A stretch of DNA of 64,000 bases from Ectothiorhodospira sp. BSL-9 (GTDB lineage Bacteria > Pseudomonadota > Gammaproteobacteria > Ectothiorhodospirales > Ectothiorhodospiraceae): NCBI RefSeq assembly GCF_001632845.1, contig NZ_CP011994.1:1794501-1858500 (forward strand), given 5' to 3'. Position 1 is the first letter of the stretch, and each line of letters starts with the position of its first letter. A program made the position numbers and the translations under genes. Of the stretch, positions 1-8,965 are shown piece by piece. Below the pieces are notes generated by a model. That model worked only from the letters and a program-made list of their open reading frames with translations. It was not told the origin of the DNA and made no database searches.

Positions 1-1
1 C

Positions 2-307
2 CCGCATCCGCTGCTCAGCGGCAGCGTCATCCGCTCCCGCCCCGTGGGCATGCTCAAGATGACCGACGAGGCGGGTGAAGACGCCAAGCTGCTGGCCGTG
101 CCCGTGTCCAAGCTCTATCCTGAGTATGATCGCATTCAGGGGCCCGACGATGTGTCGCCGTTGCTGCTGGACCAGATCAAGCATTTCTTTGAGCATTACA
201 AGGAACTGGAACCCAACAAATGGGTCAAGGTGGAAGGCTGGGAAGGTGTCGATGCCGCCCGCGCGGAGATCGAATCCTCCGTCAAGCGCTTCCAGCAGAA
301 GGGCTGA
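2..307 (+). CDS. ppa: Inorganic pyrophosphatase, C-terminal part (cut by window edge)
   Basis: The open frame runs in from the left edge. It encodes the last 101 residues of a soluble family I inorganic pyrophosphatase, which hydrolyses cytoplasmic PPi to two phosphates and so drives biosynthesis. Visible landmarks are the stretch [19 protein letters not shown], followed by KLYPEYD and the C-terminal [20 protein letters not shown], all typical of bacterial Ppa. The N-terminal half with most metal ligands is outside the window. The stop TGA is followed by about 120 bp of GC-rich spacer before mrdA. Confidence 0.93.
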   Translation, partial: PHPLLSGSVIRSRPVGMLKMTDEAGEDAKLLAVPVSKLYPEYDRIQGPDDVSPLLLDQIKHFFEHYKELEPNKWVKVEGWEGVDAARAEIESSVKRFQQKG

Positions 308-428
308 TTTGATCGGTTCCGTGGGGTGTGGCGTCCTGTGAAGGGCCGCGCGCCCCGCGCGAGTCGTGGGCCGGCCGCCCCGGCCACGCATTCTTACTCC
401 CGCACGTATCACCGGAATCAGCGAGTCC
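308..428. other. Spacer between ppa and mrdA
   Basis: The 121-bp spacer is very GC-rich and has short palindromic stretches near 342-360 and 370-390 (GGCCGGCC core). These could fold as hairpins, but no T-tract follows, so I do not call a terminator. No convincing promoter was seen. Confidence 0.3.
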
Positions 429-2276
429 ATGCCGGCGCGCCAACCCATCAAGAATCACCACCAGGAAAAGAGGCTTTTCCTCGCCCGGGTCGTGATCCTG
501 GTGGTGGTGGTCACCCTGCTGTTCGGTATCGTCAGTGCGCGTCTGGGTCACCTGCAGGTGGCCAGCTATTCTCATTTTTCCACCCTGTCCCAGAACAATC
601 GCGTGCGGCTGGAGGCCCTGCCGCCCCCCCGTGGGCTGATCTTCGACCGCAATGGCGTGGTGCTGGCGGAAAACCGTCCCGCCTATCAGCTGGAGATCAC
701 TCCGGAGCAGGTGGGGGACATGGAGGACACCCTGGAGCGCCTCGCCCAGGTGGTGCATCTGGAGGAGATGCATATCGAACGCTTTCGCCGCATGCTGCGT
801 GGCAAGCGTCCATTCCAGGCCGTTCCCCTGAAACTCAACCTCAGCGACGAGGAATTGGCCAATTTTGCCGTCAACCGGCATCGCTTCCCGGGGGTGGACG
901 TGGAGGCACGTGTGGCCCGGCATTATCCCCAGGGCGCCTCGCTGGCCCATGTGCTGGGCTATGTGGGGCGCATCGACGAGCGGGAACTGGCTCGCATCGA
1001 CACCCGGCGGTATGCCGGCACCTCCCATATCGGCAAGCTGGGGATTGAACGCTACTACGAGGACGAGCTCCACGGACAGGTGGGCTTCCAGAAGGTGGAG
1101 GTGAATGCCCAGGGGCGCACGCTTCGGGTTCTGGAGCGGGAGCCGGCCACCCCGGGGCGCGACCTGGTGCTGAGCCTGGATGTGCGTCTGCAGCGGGCGG
1201 CGGAAGAGATCCTTGAGGGTCACGCGGGCGCCATCGTGGCCATGGATCCGCGCAACGGCGAGGTGCTGGCCATGGTCAGCATGCCCAGTTTCGACCCCAA
1301 TCTGTTTGTCCATGGCATCCCCCGGTCGGTCTTCCAGGAGCTGCGCACCCATCGGCGCCAGCCCCTGTTCAACCGGGCGCTGTCCGGGCAGTATCCACCC
1401 GGCTCCACCCTCAAGCCCGTGGTGGGGCTGGCGGGGCTGGAGCATGGCATCACCACGGCCGAACGCACCATGTACACCCGGGGTTACTACACCCTGCCCA
1501 ACGACTCCCGCCGCTACCGGGACTGGCGCTACCACGGCACGGTGGATCTGGATCGGGCCATCGCCCAATCCTCCGACGTGTATTTCTACGATCTGGGCCA
1601 CAAGATGGGCATTGATCGCATGTCCGAGTTTCTGGGTCTCTTTGGCCTTGGCCAGCGCACGGGCATCGACAGTACCGGCGAACGTCAGGGCCTGCTGCCC
1701 ACCCGGGAGTGGAAGCGTGCCACGCACAACCAGCCCTGGTATCCCGGCGAGACACTCATCACGGCCATCGGGCAGGGGTATATGCTCACCACGCCCCTGC
1801 AGCTGGCCTCGGTGACCAGCACCCTGGCCATGCGCGGTGAGCGGGTACGCCCGCATCTGCTGCGGGGGCGCATTCAGGGAGAGGGCGGGGAACTGACCAT
1901 CGACGAATCCCAGTACCTGCCCCCGGTACAGGTCAGCCGGCCTGAATTCTGGGATCAGGTGCTCGTGCCCATGGAGAACACCATGCACCGACCCCGAGGG
2001 ACGGCCTACAACACGGCGGGTCGGGATGCCGCCTACCGTATTGCCGGCAAGACCGGTACCTCCCAGGTCTTCGGTCTGGGCGAGGATGAGGAATACGACG
2101 AGGAACAGCTGGCGCTGCACCTGCACGACCATGCCCTGTTCATCGGATACGCGCCGGCGGATGACCCACGGATCGCCGTGGCGGTGATTGTCGAGCACGG
2201 GGGCAGCGGAGGCCGGGTGGCCGCCCCCATGGCCCGCAAGGTGATGGATTACTTTCTTCTGGAGATGGATTCCTGA
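429..2276 (+). CDS. mrdA: Penicillin-binding protein 2 (peptidoglycan transpeptidase)
   Basis: Class B PBP that cross-links peptidoglycan in the elongasome with RodA. The 615-aa protein has one N-terminal membrane helix (about residues 17-40), a pedestal region, and a transpeptidase domain. The active-site tetrad STLK starts at Ser326, SSD is near residues 381-383 and KTG at 541-543, all intact. I chose ATG 429 because the frame upstream, open from GTG 366, gives a proline- and arginine-rich non-homologous extension. The stop TGA overlaps the rodA ATG by one base, so the two genes are translationally coupled. Confidence 0.95.
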   Translation: MPARQPIKNHHQEKRLFLARVVILVVVVTLLFGIVSARLGHLQVASYSHFSTLSQNNRVRLEALPPPRGLIFDRNGVVLAENRPAYQLEITPEQVGDMEDTLERLAQVVHLEEMHIERFRRMLRGKRPFQAVPLKLNLSDEELANFAVNRHRFPGVDVEARVARHYPQGASLAHVLGYVGRIDERELARIDTRRYAGTSHIGKLGIERYYEDELHGQVGFQKVEVNAQGRTLRVLEREPATPGRDLVLSLDVRLQRAAEEILEGHAGAIVAMDPRNGEVLAMVSMPSFDPNLFVHGIPRSVFQELRTHRRQPLFNRALSGQYPPGSTLKPVVGLAGLEHGITTAERTMYTRGYYTLPNDSRRYRDWRYHGTVDLDRAIAQSSDVYFYDLGHKMGIDRMSEFLGLFGLGQRTGIDSTGERQGLLPTREWKRATHNQPWYPGETLITAIGQGYMLTTPLQLASVTSTLAMRGERVRPHLLRGRIQGEGGELTIDESQYLPPVQVSRPEFWDQVLVPMENTMHRPRGTAYNTAGRDAAYRIAGKTGTSQVFGLGEDEEYDEEQLALHLHDHALFIGYAPADDPRIAVAVIVEHGGSGGRVAAPMARKVMDYFLLEMDS

Positions 2277-3394
2277 TGTTTCATACGGCGGCTGCCGAGA
2301 CCGGGCTGGGGCGCCAGATCCTGCGCGCCCTGCATCTGGATCTGCCACTGCTGGGGGGCATCATCCTTTTGCTGTCCCTGGGCTTCGTGGTGCTCTATAG
2401 CGCCAGTGGCGAGAATATGGACATGCTGCACCGCCAGGGCGTCCGGGTTGCCCTGGCCTTCGGTGTGCTCATGCTGCTGGCGCAGATTCCCCACCATCAC
2501 CTGCGCCAGTGGTCGCCCTGGGTATATCTGATGGGCGTGGTGTTGCTGATACTGGTGATGTTTTTCGGGGAGGTGGGCAAGGGGGCGCAGCGCTGGCTGG
2601 ACCTGGGCCTGTTCCGCTTTCAGCCATCGGAGTTCATGAAGCTGGCCGTCCCCATGATGGTGGCCTGGTATTTTGCCGACCGCCCCCTGCCGCCGCGCCT
2701 GCGAGAGTTGGTGGTGGCCGGTGTGGTGGTGGCGATCCCCGCGGCCCTGATCGCTCAGCAGCCGGATCTGGGCACGGCCCTGCTGGTCACCGGGGCGGGC
2801 CTGCTGGTGATCTTCCTGGCGGGCATCCGCTGGCGGGTGATCCTGGGCCTGGGGGTTCTGGCCCTGAGTGCAGCCCCGTTGCTGTGGCACTTCATGCAGG
2901 ACTATCAGCGCCGACGGGTACTCACCCTGCTCAATCCCGAGAGCGATCCCCTGGGGGCCGGTTACCACATCATTCAGTCCAAGATCGCCATCGGTTCGGG
3001 AGGGCTGTATGGCAAGGGCTGGCTCAATGGCACCCAGTCCCAGCTGGAGTTCCTGCCGGAGCGTTCCACCGACTTCATCTTCGCGGTGTATGCCGAGGAG
3101 TTCGGCCTCCTGGGTGTGCTCCTGCTGCTTGCCCTGTATCTGTTCGTGATCCTGCGGGGCCTGGCCATCGCCGTGCGCGCCCAGGACACCTACGCCCGCC
3201 TGCTGGCTGGCAGCCTGAGTCTGACGTTCTTCATCTACGTGTTCGTGAATACCGGTATGGTGATCGGCCTGCTGCCGGTGGTGGGGGTGCCGTTGCCCCT
3301 GTTCAGTTACGGTGGAACATCCCTGGTGACCCTGATGGCGGCATTCGGTATTCTCATGTCCATCAACTCCCATCGCAGACTGCTGGCCCGATGA
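2276..3394 (+). CDS. rodA: Rod-shape-determining peptidoglycan glycosyltransferase RodA
   Basis: SEDS-family polytopic membrane protein of 372 aa that polymerises lipid II in the elongasome together with PBP2. Hydrophobic segments span the whole protein. Family signatures include QPDLGTALLV near residue 162, the long periplasmic loop with GSGGLYGKGWLNGTQSQLEFLPERSTDFIF, and the C-terminal PLFSYGGTSLVT. ATG 2276 overlaps the mrdA stop by one base. The 3' end overlaps the mltB start by four bases, so mrdA-rodA-mltB-rlpA reads as one operon. Confidence 0.96.
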   Translation: MFHTAAAETGLGRQILRALHLDLPLLGGIILLLSLGFVVLYSASGENMDMLHRQGVRVALAFGVLMLLAQIPHHHLRQWSPWVYLMGVVLLILVMFFGEVGKGAQRWLDLGLFRFQPSEFMKLAVPMMVAWYFADRPLPPRLRELVVAGVVVAIPAALIAQQPDLGTALLVTGAGLLVIFLAGIRWRVILGLGVLALSAAPLLWHFMQDYQRRRVLTLLNPESDPLGAGYHIIQSKIAIGSGGLYGKGWLNGTQSQLEFLPERSTDFIFAVYAEEFGLLGVLLLLALYLFVILRGLAIAVRAQDTYARLLAGSLSLTFFIYVFVNTGMVIGLLPVVGVPLPLFSYGGTSLVTLMAAFGILMSINSHRRLLAR

Positions 3395-4485
3395 ACTTCC
3401 CCATGACCCCCCTGGTGATCCTGATGCGCGGTTCCCTATCAAGCCCTTCCCTGCGTGTGACGACAGCCCTGATCATGGGGCTTTGCCTTCTGCTTGCCCT
3501 CCTGCCCGGGGTGGGTGATGCCGCGCCTCGCTTCAAGGCGGGAGATCCCCCCTATCTGGAGCGCGAGGAGGTGCAGCGCTTCATCCAGGAGCAGGTGGAC
3601 GAGGGGTTTGACGAGGATGAACTGCGCGCGCTGTTTGCCGACACCGACGGACTGCAGCGGGTGCTGGATCTGATCTCGGCGCCGGCCGAGGCCCGCCCCT
3701 GGAAGGACTATCGGCCCATTTTCCTCACCCGTCAGCGGATCGAGGCGGGGGTGCGTTTCTGGGAGGAGCATGAATCCACCCTGTTGCGGGCCCAGGAACG
3801 CTTCCGGGTGAACCCCGACATCATCGTTGCCATCATTGGTGTGGAGACCTTCTATGGCCGGCATGCCGGCGGCTTCCCGGTGTTCGATGCCCTGGTGACC
3901 CTGGGGTTTGATTACCCACCCCGGGCGGATTTCTTCCGCTCCGAGCTGGCCCACTACCTGCGGCTCGTGAGGGAGGAGGGGCTGGATCTGCGCGGTACCA
4001 AAGGCTCCTACGCCGGGGCCATGGGCCGGGGACAGTTCATCTCCTCCAGCTACCGGGAATACGCCGTGGACTTCAGCGGTGACGGCCGTCGGGACCTGCT
4101 CAACTCCTGGCCCGATGCCATCGGCAGCGTGGCCAACTACTTCCGGCGTCATGGCTGGTCCATGGGTGATCCCGTGGTGGTGCGCGCCCAGGTGGAAGGT
4201 GACGACTACAAGGCACTGGTGAGCCGTCCCTACCGGGCCCGGCACAGCCTGGATGATCTTGCGGAAAAGGGCGTCAAGCCGGTTTCATCGGTGGATCCGG
4301 ATGCCCGTTTTTCGGTGATTGAACTGGAGGCAGAGGAGGGTACCCAGGTCTGGCTTGGATATGAGAATTTCTACGTGATCACCCGCTACAACCGCAGCCC
4401 CCTGTACGCCATGGCCGTGTACGAACTGGCCCGGGAAATCCGCGAGGCCCGGGAAGCCGAGCTGCGACGGGGTGATGGTTCGTGA
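3391..4485 (+). CDS. mltB: Membrane-bound lytic murein transglycosylase B
   Basis: Lytic transglycosylase of 364 aa that cleaves the MurNAc-GlcNAc bond with formation of 1,6-anhydro-MurNAc in the periplasm. After a hydrophobic N-terminus (about residues 27-47) come the GH103 motifs IGVETFYGRHAGG, with the presumed catalytic Glu in GVET, and GAMGRGQFISSSYREYAVDFSGDGRRDL. No lipobox Cys is visible in the signal segment, so export as a soluble or anchored periplasmic protein is likely. ATG 3391 overlaps the rodA stop (ATGA); internal ATG codons at 3403 and 3424 are alternatives. Confidence 0.92.
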   Translation: MNFPMTPLVILMRGSLSSPSLRVTTALIMGLCLLLALLPGVGDAAPRFKAGDPPYLEREEVQRFIQEQVDEGFDEDELRALFADTDGLQRVLDLISAPAEARPWKDYRPIFLTRQRIEAGVRFWEEHESTLLRAQERFRVNPDIIVAIIGVETFYGRHAGGFPVFDALVTLGFDYPPRADFFRSELAHYLRLVREEGLDLRGTKGSYAGAMGRGQFISSSYREYAVDFSGDGRRDLLNSWPDAIGSVANYFRRHGWSMGDPVVVRAQVEGDDYKALVSRPYRARHSLDDLAEKGVKPVSSVDPDARFSVIELEAEEGTQVWLGYENFYVITRYNRSPLYAMAVYELAREIREAREAELRRGDGS

Positions 4486-5366
4486 AACTTCCCGGGTTGG
4501 CGGGCGCGCTGCTGCTGGCCCTGGTGGCAGGGGTGCTGACCGCCTGTGGCGGCCCGCGTGGACCCGTATCCGGGGATGGTGCCCCGCATCCCCGAGAAGT
4601 GCCCGATCTGGCCGCCGTCGAGGAACCCACGCCGCGGCCCGAGCCACCCAGCCGGTATGGCAATCCGGAGTCCTACGAGGTATTCGGGAAGCGCTATCAC
4701 ACGCTGGCCTCGGCCGAGGGCTACCGGGAGCGCGGCATCGCCTCCTGGTATGGCACCAAGTTTCATGGTCGGCGCACCTCCAGTGGCGAGCCCTACGACA
4801 TGTACGCCATGACGGCGGCCCATACGGCGCTGCCCCTGCCCACTTATGTGCGCGTCACCAACCTGGAGAACGGGCGCAGTGTGGTGGTTCGGGTGAATGA
4901 CCGTGGGCCCTTTGTGAACAATCGCATCATCGACCTGTCCTATGCGGCAGCGCACCGGATCGACATGATCAATCAGGGCACGGCACGTGTGGAGGTGGAG
5001 GCCCTGGAGCCCTATCCTGCCTCCGGCAGGATGCAACAGGCGGCGACGCCCGCTGGGGCCGACAACGGTTCCGGTGGCCATGTACGGACACCCGCACCCA
5101 TATTACAGCCCCTGCCGGCTGATGAGCCTCCCGGGGATGTCTTTGTGCAGGTGGGGGCCTTCGCCAGCCGCACCAACGCCGAGCTTCTGCAGGATCGCCT
5201 GCGGGCCCGGGGCCTGGGGCTTGTGGCTGTCACCGAAAGCCGGGTCGAGGATCGTTACCTTTACCGGGTGCGCCTCGGGCCGAAGGCCGACGAGTCGCGG
5301 GCGGCCGAGGCGGGGCGCACCCTGGAGGCGATGGGCATCACGGATTTTCGCATCGTGACCGATTAA
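4482..5366 (+). CDS. rlpA: Septal ring lytic transglycosylase RlpA, lipoprotein
   Basis: Outer-membrane lipoprotein of 294 aa that cleaves denuded glycan strands in the RlpA family. The signal peptide ends with the lipobox VLTAC. The double-psi beta-barrel domain follows (ASWYGTKFHGRRTSSGEPYDMYAMTAAH split across residues about 87-115, then RVNDRGPF). A C-terminal SPOR domain (about residues 215-294, DVFVQVGAFASRTNAELLQ) should bind peptidoglycan at division sites. The GTG start overlaps the mltB stop by four bases (GTGA), consistent with operonic expression. Confidence 0.93.
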   Translation: MKLPGLAGALLLALVAGVLTACGGPRGPVSGDGAPHPREVPDLAAVEEPTPRPEPPSRYGNPESYEVFGKRYHTLASAEGYRERGIASWYGTKFHGRRTSSGEPYDMYAMTAAHTALPLPTYVRVTNLENGRSVVVRVNDRGPFVNNRIIDLSYAAAHRIDMINQGTARVEVEALEPYPASGRMQQAATPAGADNGSGGHVRTPAPILQPLPADEPPGDVFVQVGAFASRTNAELLQDRLRARGLGLVAVTESRVEDRYLYRVRLGPKADESRAAEAGRTLEAMGITDFRIVTD

Positions 5367-5487
5367 GTTGCCCCATGGGGATGCGTCCCGATCCACCCTG
5401 GAGCGTCTCCGGCATCCAGGGTCTGAATGTATGATAGCCTCACCCCATCCAGTTCCGAATCGAATCATTCCAGGTGTCTGAAGAGCC

Positions 5488-6660
5488 ATGATCCAGAGAG
5501 TAAGCGTCTTTTTGCTGTTGTTTGCCCTGCTGCCCGGGGTGGCCCTGGGGAGTGCCCTCAGGGTGTCTCCTCCCTCGGATCTCAATGCCCGTAACTACGT
5601 GGTGATGGATGCGCAGAGCGGCGCCATCCTCGCCGAACGGGAAGGGGATCAGCGGGTGGAGCCCGCCAGCCTGACCAAGATCATGACCGCCTACATGGTC
5701 TTCCGTGAACTGCAGGAGGGCAAGCTCAGCCTGGACGAAGAGGTGGAGGTCAGTGAGCGGGCCTGGCGTACCGGGATGCGCGGGGCGTCGCGCATGTTCA
5801 TCGAGGTGGGCAGGAAGGTCACGGTGGAAGACCTGCTCCGTGGCATGATCGTCCAGTCCGGCAACGATGCCTGTGTGGCACTGGCAGAACGGGTGGCCGG
5901 TACCGAGGGGGCGTTCGTGGACCTGATGAACGCCCAGGCCCGAGCCCTGGGGATGCACGACACCCGCTTTCAGAACAGCCACGGTCTGCCCAGCGAGGCG
6001 GATCAGTACACCTCGGCCCGGGACATCTCCACGCTGATGCAGGCCCTGGTGAACGATTTCCCCGAGTACTACGGGTACTACGCCGAGCGCAGCTTCACCT
6101 ATAACGGCATCAGCCAGTCCAACCGCAATCTGTTGCTGTGGCGGGATGACTCGGTGGACGGCGGCAAGACCGGCTGGACCAGTTCCGCGGGCTACAATCT
6201 GGTGTCCTCGGCCAAGCGTGACGACATGCGACTGGTGGTGGCGGTGATGGGAATCGAAGCCTCCAGTCACGAACAGGGCGGGCGCATGCGGGCCAACGAG
6301 TCCCAGGCCCTCTATAACTGGGCCTTCCGCCAGTTCGAAACCCACCGGGTCTACGAGGCCGGAGAGCCCCTGACCGAGGCCCGGGTGTGGAAGGGGGAAG
6401 CCAAGTCCGTCCCCCTGGGCCTTACCGAGCCCTTCTATGTGAGCATTCCCCGGGGCGGTTATGAGCAGATGCAGGCACAAACGGAGATGGACCGCCTGCT
6501 GGAAGCCCCCATTCAGCAGGGTGCCGGCTATGGCGAGTTGAAGCTGGTGCTGGGAGACGAGGTGGTCGCGACCCGCCCCCTGGTGGCGCTGGAGGCCGTG
6601 GAAGAGGGGGGGCTGGTCCGCCAGTTGATGGACGGGGCCTGGCTTTGGATTCGCTATTGA
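5488..6660 (+). CDS. dacA: D-alanyl-D-alanine carboxypeptidase (PBP5/6 family)
   Basis: Removes the terminal D-Ala from pentapeptide stems in the periplasm. The 390-aa protein has a signal peptide (about residues 1-21), SLTK with Ser61 as nucleophile, SGN (VQSGNDACVAL) and KTG (GGKTGWTSSAGYN). The C-terminal beta-rich domain ends in an amphipathic tail (RQLMDGAWLWIRY) that typically anchors PBP5 to the membrane. A 121-bp gap separates it from rlpA, with a possible -10 TATGAT at 5430 but no good -35. The gene dat follows after 24 bp. Confidence 0.95.
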   Translation: MIQRVSVFLLLFALLPGVALGSALRVSPPSDLNARNYVVMDAQSGAILAEREGDQRVEPASLTKIMTAYMVFRELQEGKLSLDEEVEVSERAWRTGMRGASRMFIEVGRKVTVEDLLRGMIVQSGNDACVALAERVAGTEGAFVDLMNAQARALGMHDTRFQNSHGLPSEADQYTSARDISTLMQALVNDFPEYYGYYAERSFTYNGISQSNRNLLLWRDDSVDGGKTGWTSSAGYNLVSSAKRDDMRLVVAVMGIEASSHEQGGRMRANESQALYNWAFRQFETHRVYEAGEPLTEARVWKGEAKSVPLGLTEPFYVSIPRGGYEQMQAQTEMDRLLEAPIQQGAGYGELKLVLGDEVVATRPLVALEAVEEGGLVRQLMDGAWLWIRY

Positions 6661-6684
6661 GCGGACAGGCACACGGGAGCCACG

Positions 6685-7551
6685 ATGTCTGATAGCAAGA
6701 TCATCTATCTCAACGGCGAGTTTCTGCCGGAGGATATGGCGAAGGTGTCGGTGCTCGACCGGGGCTTTCTGTTCGGGGACGGCGTGTACGAGGTGATCCC
6801 CGTCTTCGGCGGACGCCTGCTGCGTCTGGGGGAGCATCTGGATCGCCTGGCCCGCAGCCTGGCGGAGATCCGTATTCCCGATCCGCTGTCCCGGCAGGGC
6901 TGGGCGGCCCTCCTTGAGGAGTTGCTGGCCCGTAACCCGGGTGGCGATCGCAGCATCTACGTGCAGGTGACCCGGGGCGTGGCGCCCCGGGACCACGCCT
7001 TTCCGGAAGCCATCACGCCTACGGTGATGGCCATGGTCAACCCCATCCGGCCGCCCGACGAGCAGGTGCTGGCCCAAGGCGTGGCCGCCGTGGTGATCCC
7101 CGACCACCGCTGGTCCCGTTGTGACATCAAGGCCATCACCCTGCTGGCGAATGTGCTGGCCCGGCAGGAGGCCGTGGACAGCGGTGCCACGGAGGCCATC
7201 CTGGTGCGCAACGGCCTGGCCACGGAAGGTGCAGCCAGTAACCTGTTCCTGGTGGCGGATGGGGTGATCGTCACGCCGCCCAAGGATCATTCCCTGCTGG
7301 GTGGGATCACCCGGGATCTGGTGGTGGAGCTGGCCGAGGCCAACGACCTGCCGGTGATGGAAACGCGCATCCCCGGGGACAGTCTCCACGGGGCCCAGGA
7401 GATCTGGCTCACCAGTTCCACCCGCGAGATCCTGCCGGTCACGCGCCTGGATGGCCGGGCAGTGGGGGAGGGGACGCCTGGCCCCGTGTGGCAGCGCATT
7501 CATGCACTTTATCAGGACTACAAGGCCAGTCTGCGCCAGGAGGCCCCATGA
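6685..7551 (+). CDS. dat: D-amino acid aminotransferase (class IV PLP enzyme)
   Basis: 288-aa fold-type IV PLP aminotransferase. Known relatives interconvert D-alanine and pyruvate with 2-oxo acids. It shows VLDRGFLFGDGVYEVIPV near the N-terminus, the presumed PLP lysine in CDIKAITLLANVLARQEA, and EGAASNLFLV plus the C-terminal LTSSTREILPVTRLDG. The SD GGGAG precedes ATG 6685. Its position between dacA, which releases D-Ala, and ybeD suggests D-amino acid recycling, which is inference. Branched-chain aminotransferase and aminodeoxychorismate lyase are related, but the motifs fit D-Ala aminotransferase best. Confidence 0.88.
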   Translation: MSDSKIIYLNGEFLPEDMAKVSVLDRGFLFGDGVYEVIPVFGGRLLRLGEHLDRLARSLAEIRIPDPLSRQGWAALLEELLARNPGGDRSIYVQVTRGVAPRDHAFPEAITPTVMAMVNPIRPPDEQVLAQGVAAVVIPDHRWSRCDIKAITLLANVLARQEAVDSGATEAILVRNGLATEGAASNLFLVADGVIVTPPKDHSLLGGITRDLVVELAEANDLPVMETRIPGDSLHGAQEIWLTSSTREILPVTRLDGRAVGEGTPGPVWQRIHALYQDYKASLRQEAP

Positions 7552-7826
7552 GCGATCACAGTGAGACTCCCCTGCTGGATGACGCCTTCCCCTGCCAATT
7601 CCCCGTGAAGGTGATGGGGGCCTCGGTGCCCGAGTTTCATGAGCGGGTGGAGGCCATCGTGCGCCGCCATGTGCCTGAGGTGTCCAGCCAGGCCTTCTCT
7701 TCCCGCCCGTCCCGCAATGGCCGGTATGTGGCCATTACCGTGGTGGTACAGGCCCAGAGCCGCCAACACATGGATGCCCTCTACCAGGACCTGACCGCCT
7801 GCGAACTGGTGACCATGGCTCTGTGA
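7548..7826 (+). CDS. ybeD: YbeD/DUF493 family protein
   Basis: Small ACT-like cytoplasmic protein of 92 aa whose function in the family is unsettled. It is usually encoded just before lipB and has been proposed to regulate lipoate metabolism. Typical features are [11 protein letters not shown] near residue 14 and [28 protein letters not shown] near the C-terminus. I set the start at ATG 7548 because it overlaps the dat stop (ATGA); the longer in-frame reading starts inside dat. Its stop overlaps the lipB GTG by four bases. Confidence 0.9.
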   Translation: MSDHSETPLLDDAFPCQFPVKVMGASVPEFHERVEAIVRRHVPEVSSQAFSSRPSRNGRYVAITVVVQAQSRQHMDALYQDLTACELVTMAL

Positions 7827-8455
7827 AGTCTTCCATCCGCGTGCATCGCCTGGGTCGGCGCGAGTACGAGCCTGTGTGGCGAGCCATGCAGGACTTCACC
7901 GCCGGGCGCGACGAGGATACTGCAGACGAGATCTGGCAGGTGGAGCATCCGCCGGTGTTCACCCTGGGCATGAATGGCAAGCCGGAGCATGTGCTGGATG
8001 CCGGCGATATCCCGGTGATCCCGGTGGACCGGGGTGGGCAGGTGACCTATCACGGCCCCGGTCAGGTGGTCATCTATCTGCTGCTGGATGTGCGTCGTCA
8101 GGGCACGGGGGTACGTGCCCTGGTAACGGCCCTGGAGCGCACCGTGATCGATTATCTGGAGGGGCTGGGTATCCAGGCCCAGGCCCGTGCGGATGCCCCC
8201 GGGGTGTATGTGGGGGGTGCCAAGGTGGCCGCCCTGGGGCTGCGGGTGCGTCGCGGAGGCAGCTACCATGGGCTGGCCTTCAACGTGAACCCGGATCTGA
8301 GCGCCTTCGCGCGCATCAATCCCTGTGGCCACCAGGGGCTGGCGACCACGTCTCTGGAGCAGTTGGGGGTGGAGGTGAGTTGGGGGGAGGCTGCGGAGGG
8401 GCTAACGCGTTGCCTGGTGGAGAGGCTGGGGCGCCAGGTTGAGTGGGTGGGGTGA
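7823..8455 (+). CDS. lipB: Octanoyl-[acyl carrier protein]:protein N-octanoyltransferase
   Basis: Transfers octanoyl groups from ACP to lipoyl domains, the first step of lipoate assembly. The 210-aa protein carries [44 protein letters not shown] with the active-site Lys, and the conserved [14 protein letters not shown] with the catalytic Cys. It starts with GTG overlapping ybeD by four bases. The usual downstream partner lipA is not present; the next gene is convergent after 23 bp. Confidence 0.95.
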   Translation: MKSSIRVHRLGRREYEPVWRAMQDFTAGRDEDTADEIWQVEHPPVFTLGMNGKPEHVLDAGDIPVIPVDRGGQVTYHGPGQVVIYLLLDVRRQGTGVRALVTALERTVIDYLEGLGIQAQARADAPGVYVGGAKVAALGLRVRRGGSYHGLAFNVNPDLSAFARINPCGHQGLATTSLEQLGVEVSWGEAAEGLTRCLVERLGRQVEWVG

Positions 8456-8478
8456 TGGAACGGAACGAAGCCGTCCTG

Positions 8479-8898
8479 CTACAGGTATTCCCGCCAGTGT
8501 CGGGGCCGATGATCCCGGCAGCCGTGGGCCTGTTGCCGGTACTGGTTCACGAACACCCGCTGGGCCACGCCACTGATGCTTTCGTCCTTGACCAGGCCCA
8601 GGTTGTCGCGGACGGTATCCTCACCGTAGTTGTACAGGGCGCGGCGTAGTTTCGACAGCAGGCTGTTATCCATGTGGAAGCCCACCTCGGTGAGGGCCTG
8701 CTCCAGTTCCGCATAGGTGATCTCGCGGATGTCATAGGTGACCTGGAGTTTCTTGTCGCCATCGCGGTGTACCTCGCGGATGGCGGGCACCTCGTCCCGC
8801 AACATCAGCCAGGCGGCCTCCAACTGGTCCTGTTCTTTCTGCGGGCCCCGGAACACCAGTTCCCGATGGCGAATGTATGCGTCGTCTGCGGATTCCAT
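8479..8898 (-). CDS. Conserved hypothetical protein, 139 aa
   Basis: I do not recognise a named family. The protein is hydrophilic and charged, without signal peptide or membrane segment. The central part (residues about 40-75: IREVHRDGDKKLQVTYDI, then ITYAELEQALTEVGF) resembles the beta-alpha-beta layout of heavy-metal-associated (HMA) domains but lacks the CxxC pair. The tail is rich in Arg, Asn and Gln. It lies 67 bp downstream of prmC on the same strand and may be the last gene of the hemA-prfA-prmC unit; it converges on lipB. Confidence 0.65.
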   Translation of the reverse strand: MESADDAYIRHRELVFRGPQKEQDQLEAAWLMLRDEVPAIREVHRDGDKKLQVTYDIREITYAELEQALTEVGFHMDNSLLSKLRRALYNYGEDTVRDNLGLVKDESISGVAQRVFVNQYRQQAHGCRDHRPRHWREYL

Positions 8899-8965
8899 GG
8901 GGCCAATGCTAGCGGCCTGCCCGGAATATGCAAGACAAAAAATGCAGGCTTCCCAATCCGGGGGT

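Noticed and set aside
282-2348. 688-codon open frame on the minus strand opposite mrdA
   Set aside because: Antisense shadow of a high-GC gene; composition is His/Gly/Gln-rich, with no domain signature, and mrdA on the other strand is certain.
8479-8898. Assignment of the 139-aa protein as a metal-binding HMA domain
   Set aside because: Fold pattern is suggestive but the CxxC metal site is missing, so the function is not claimed.
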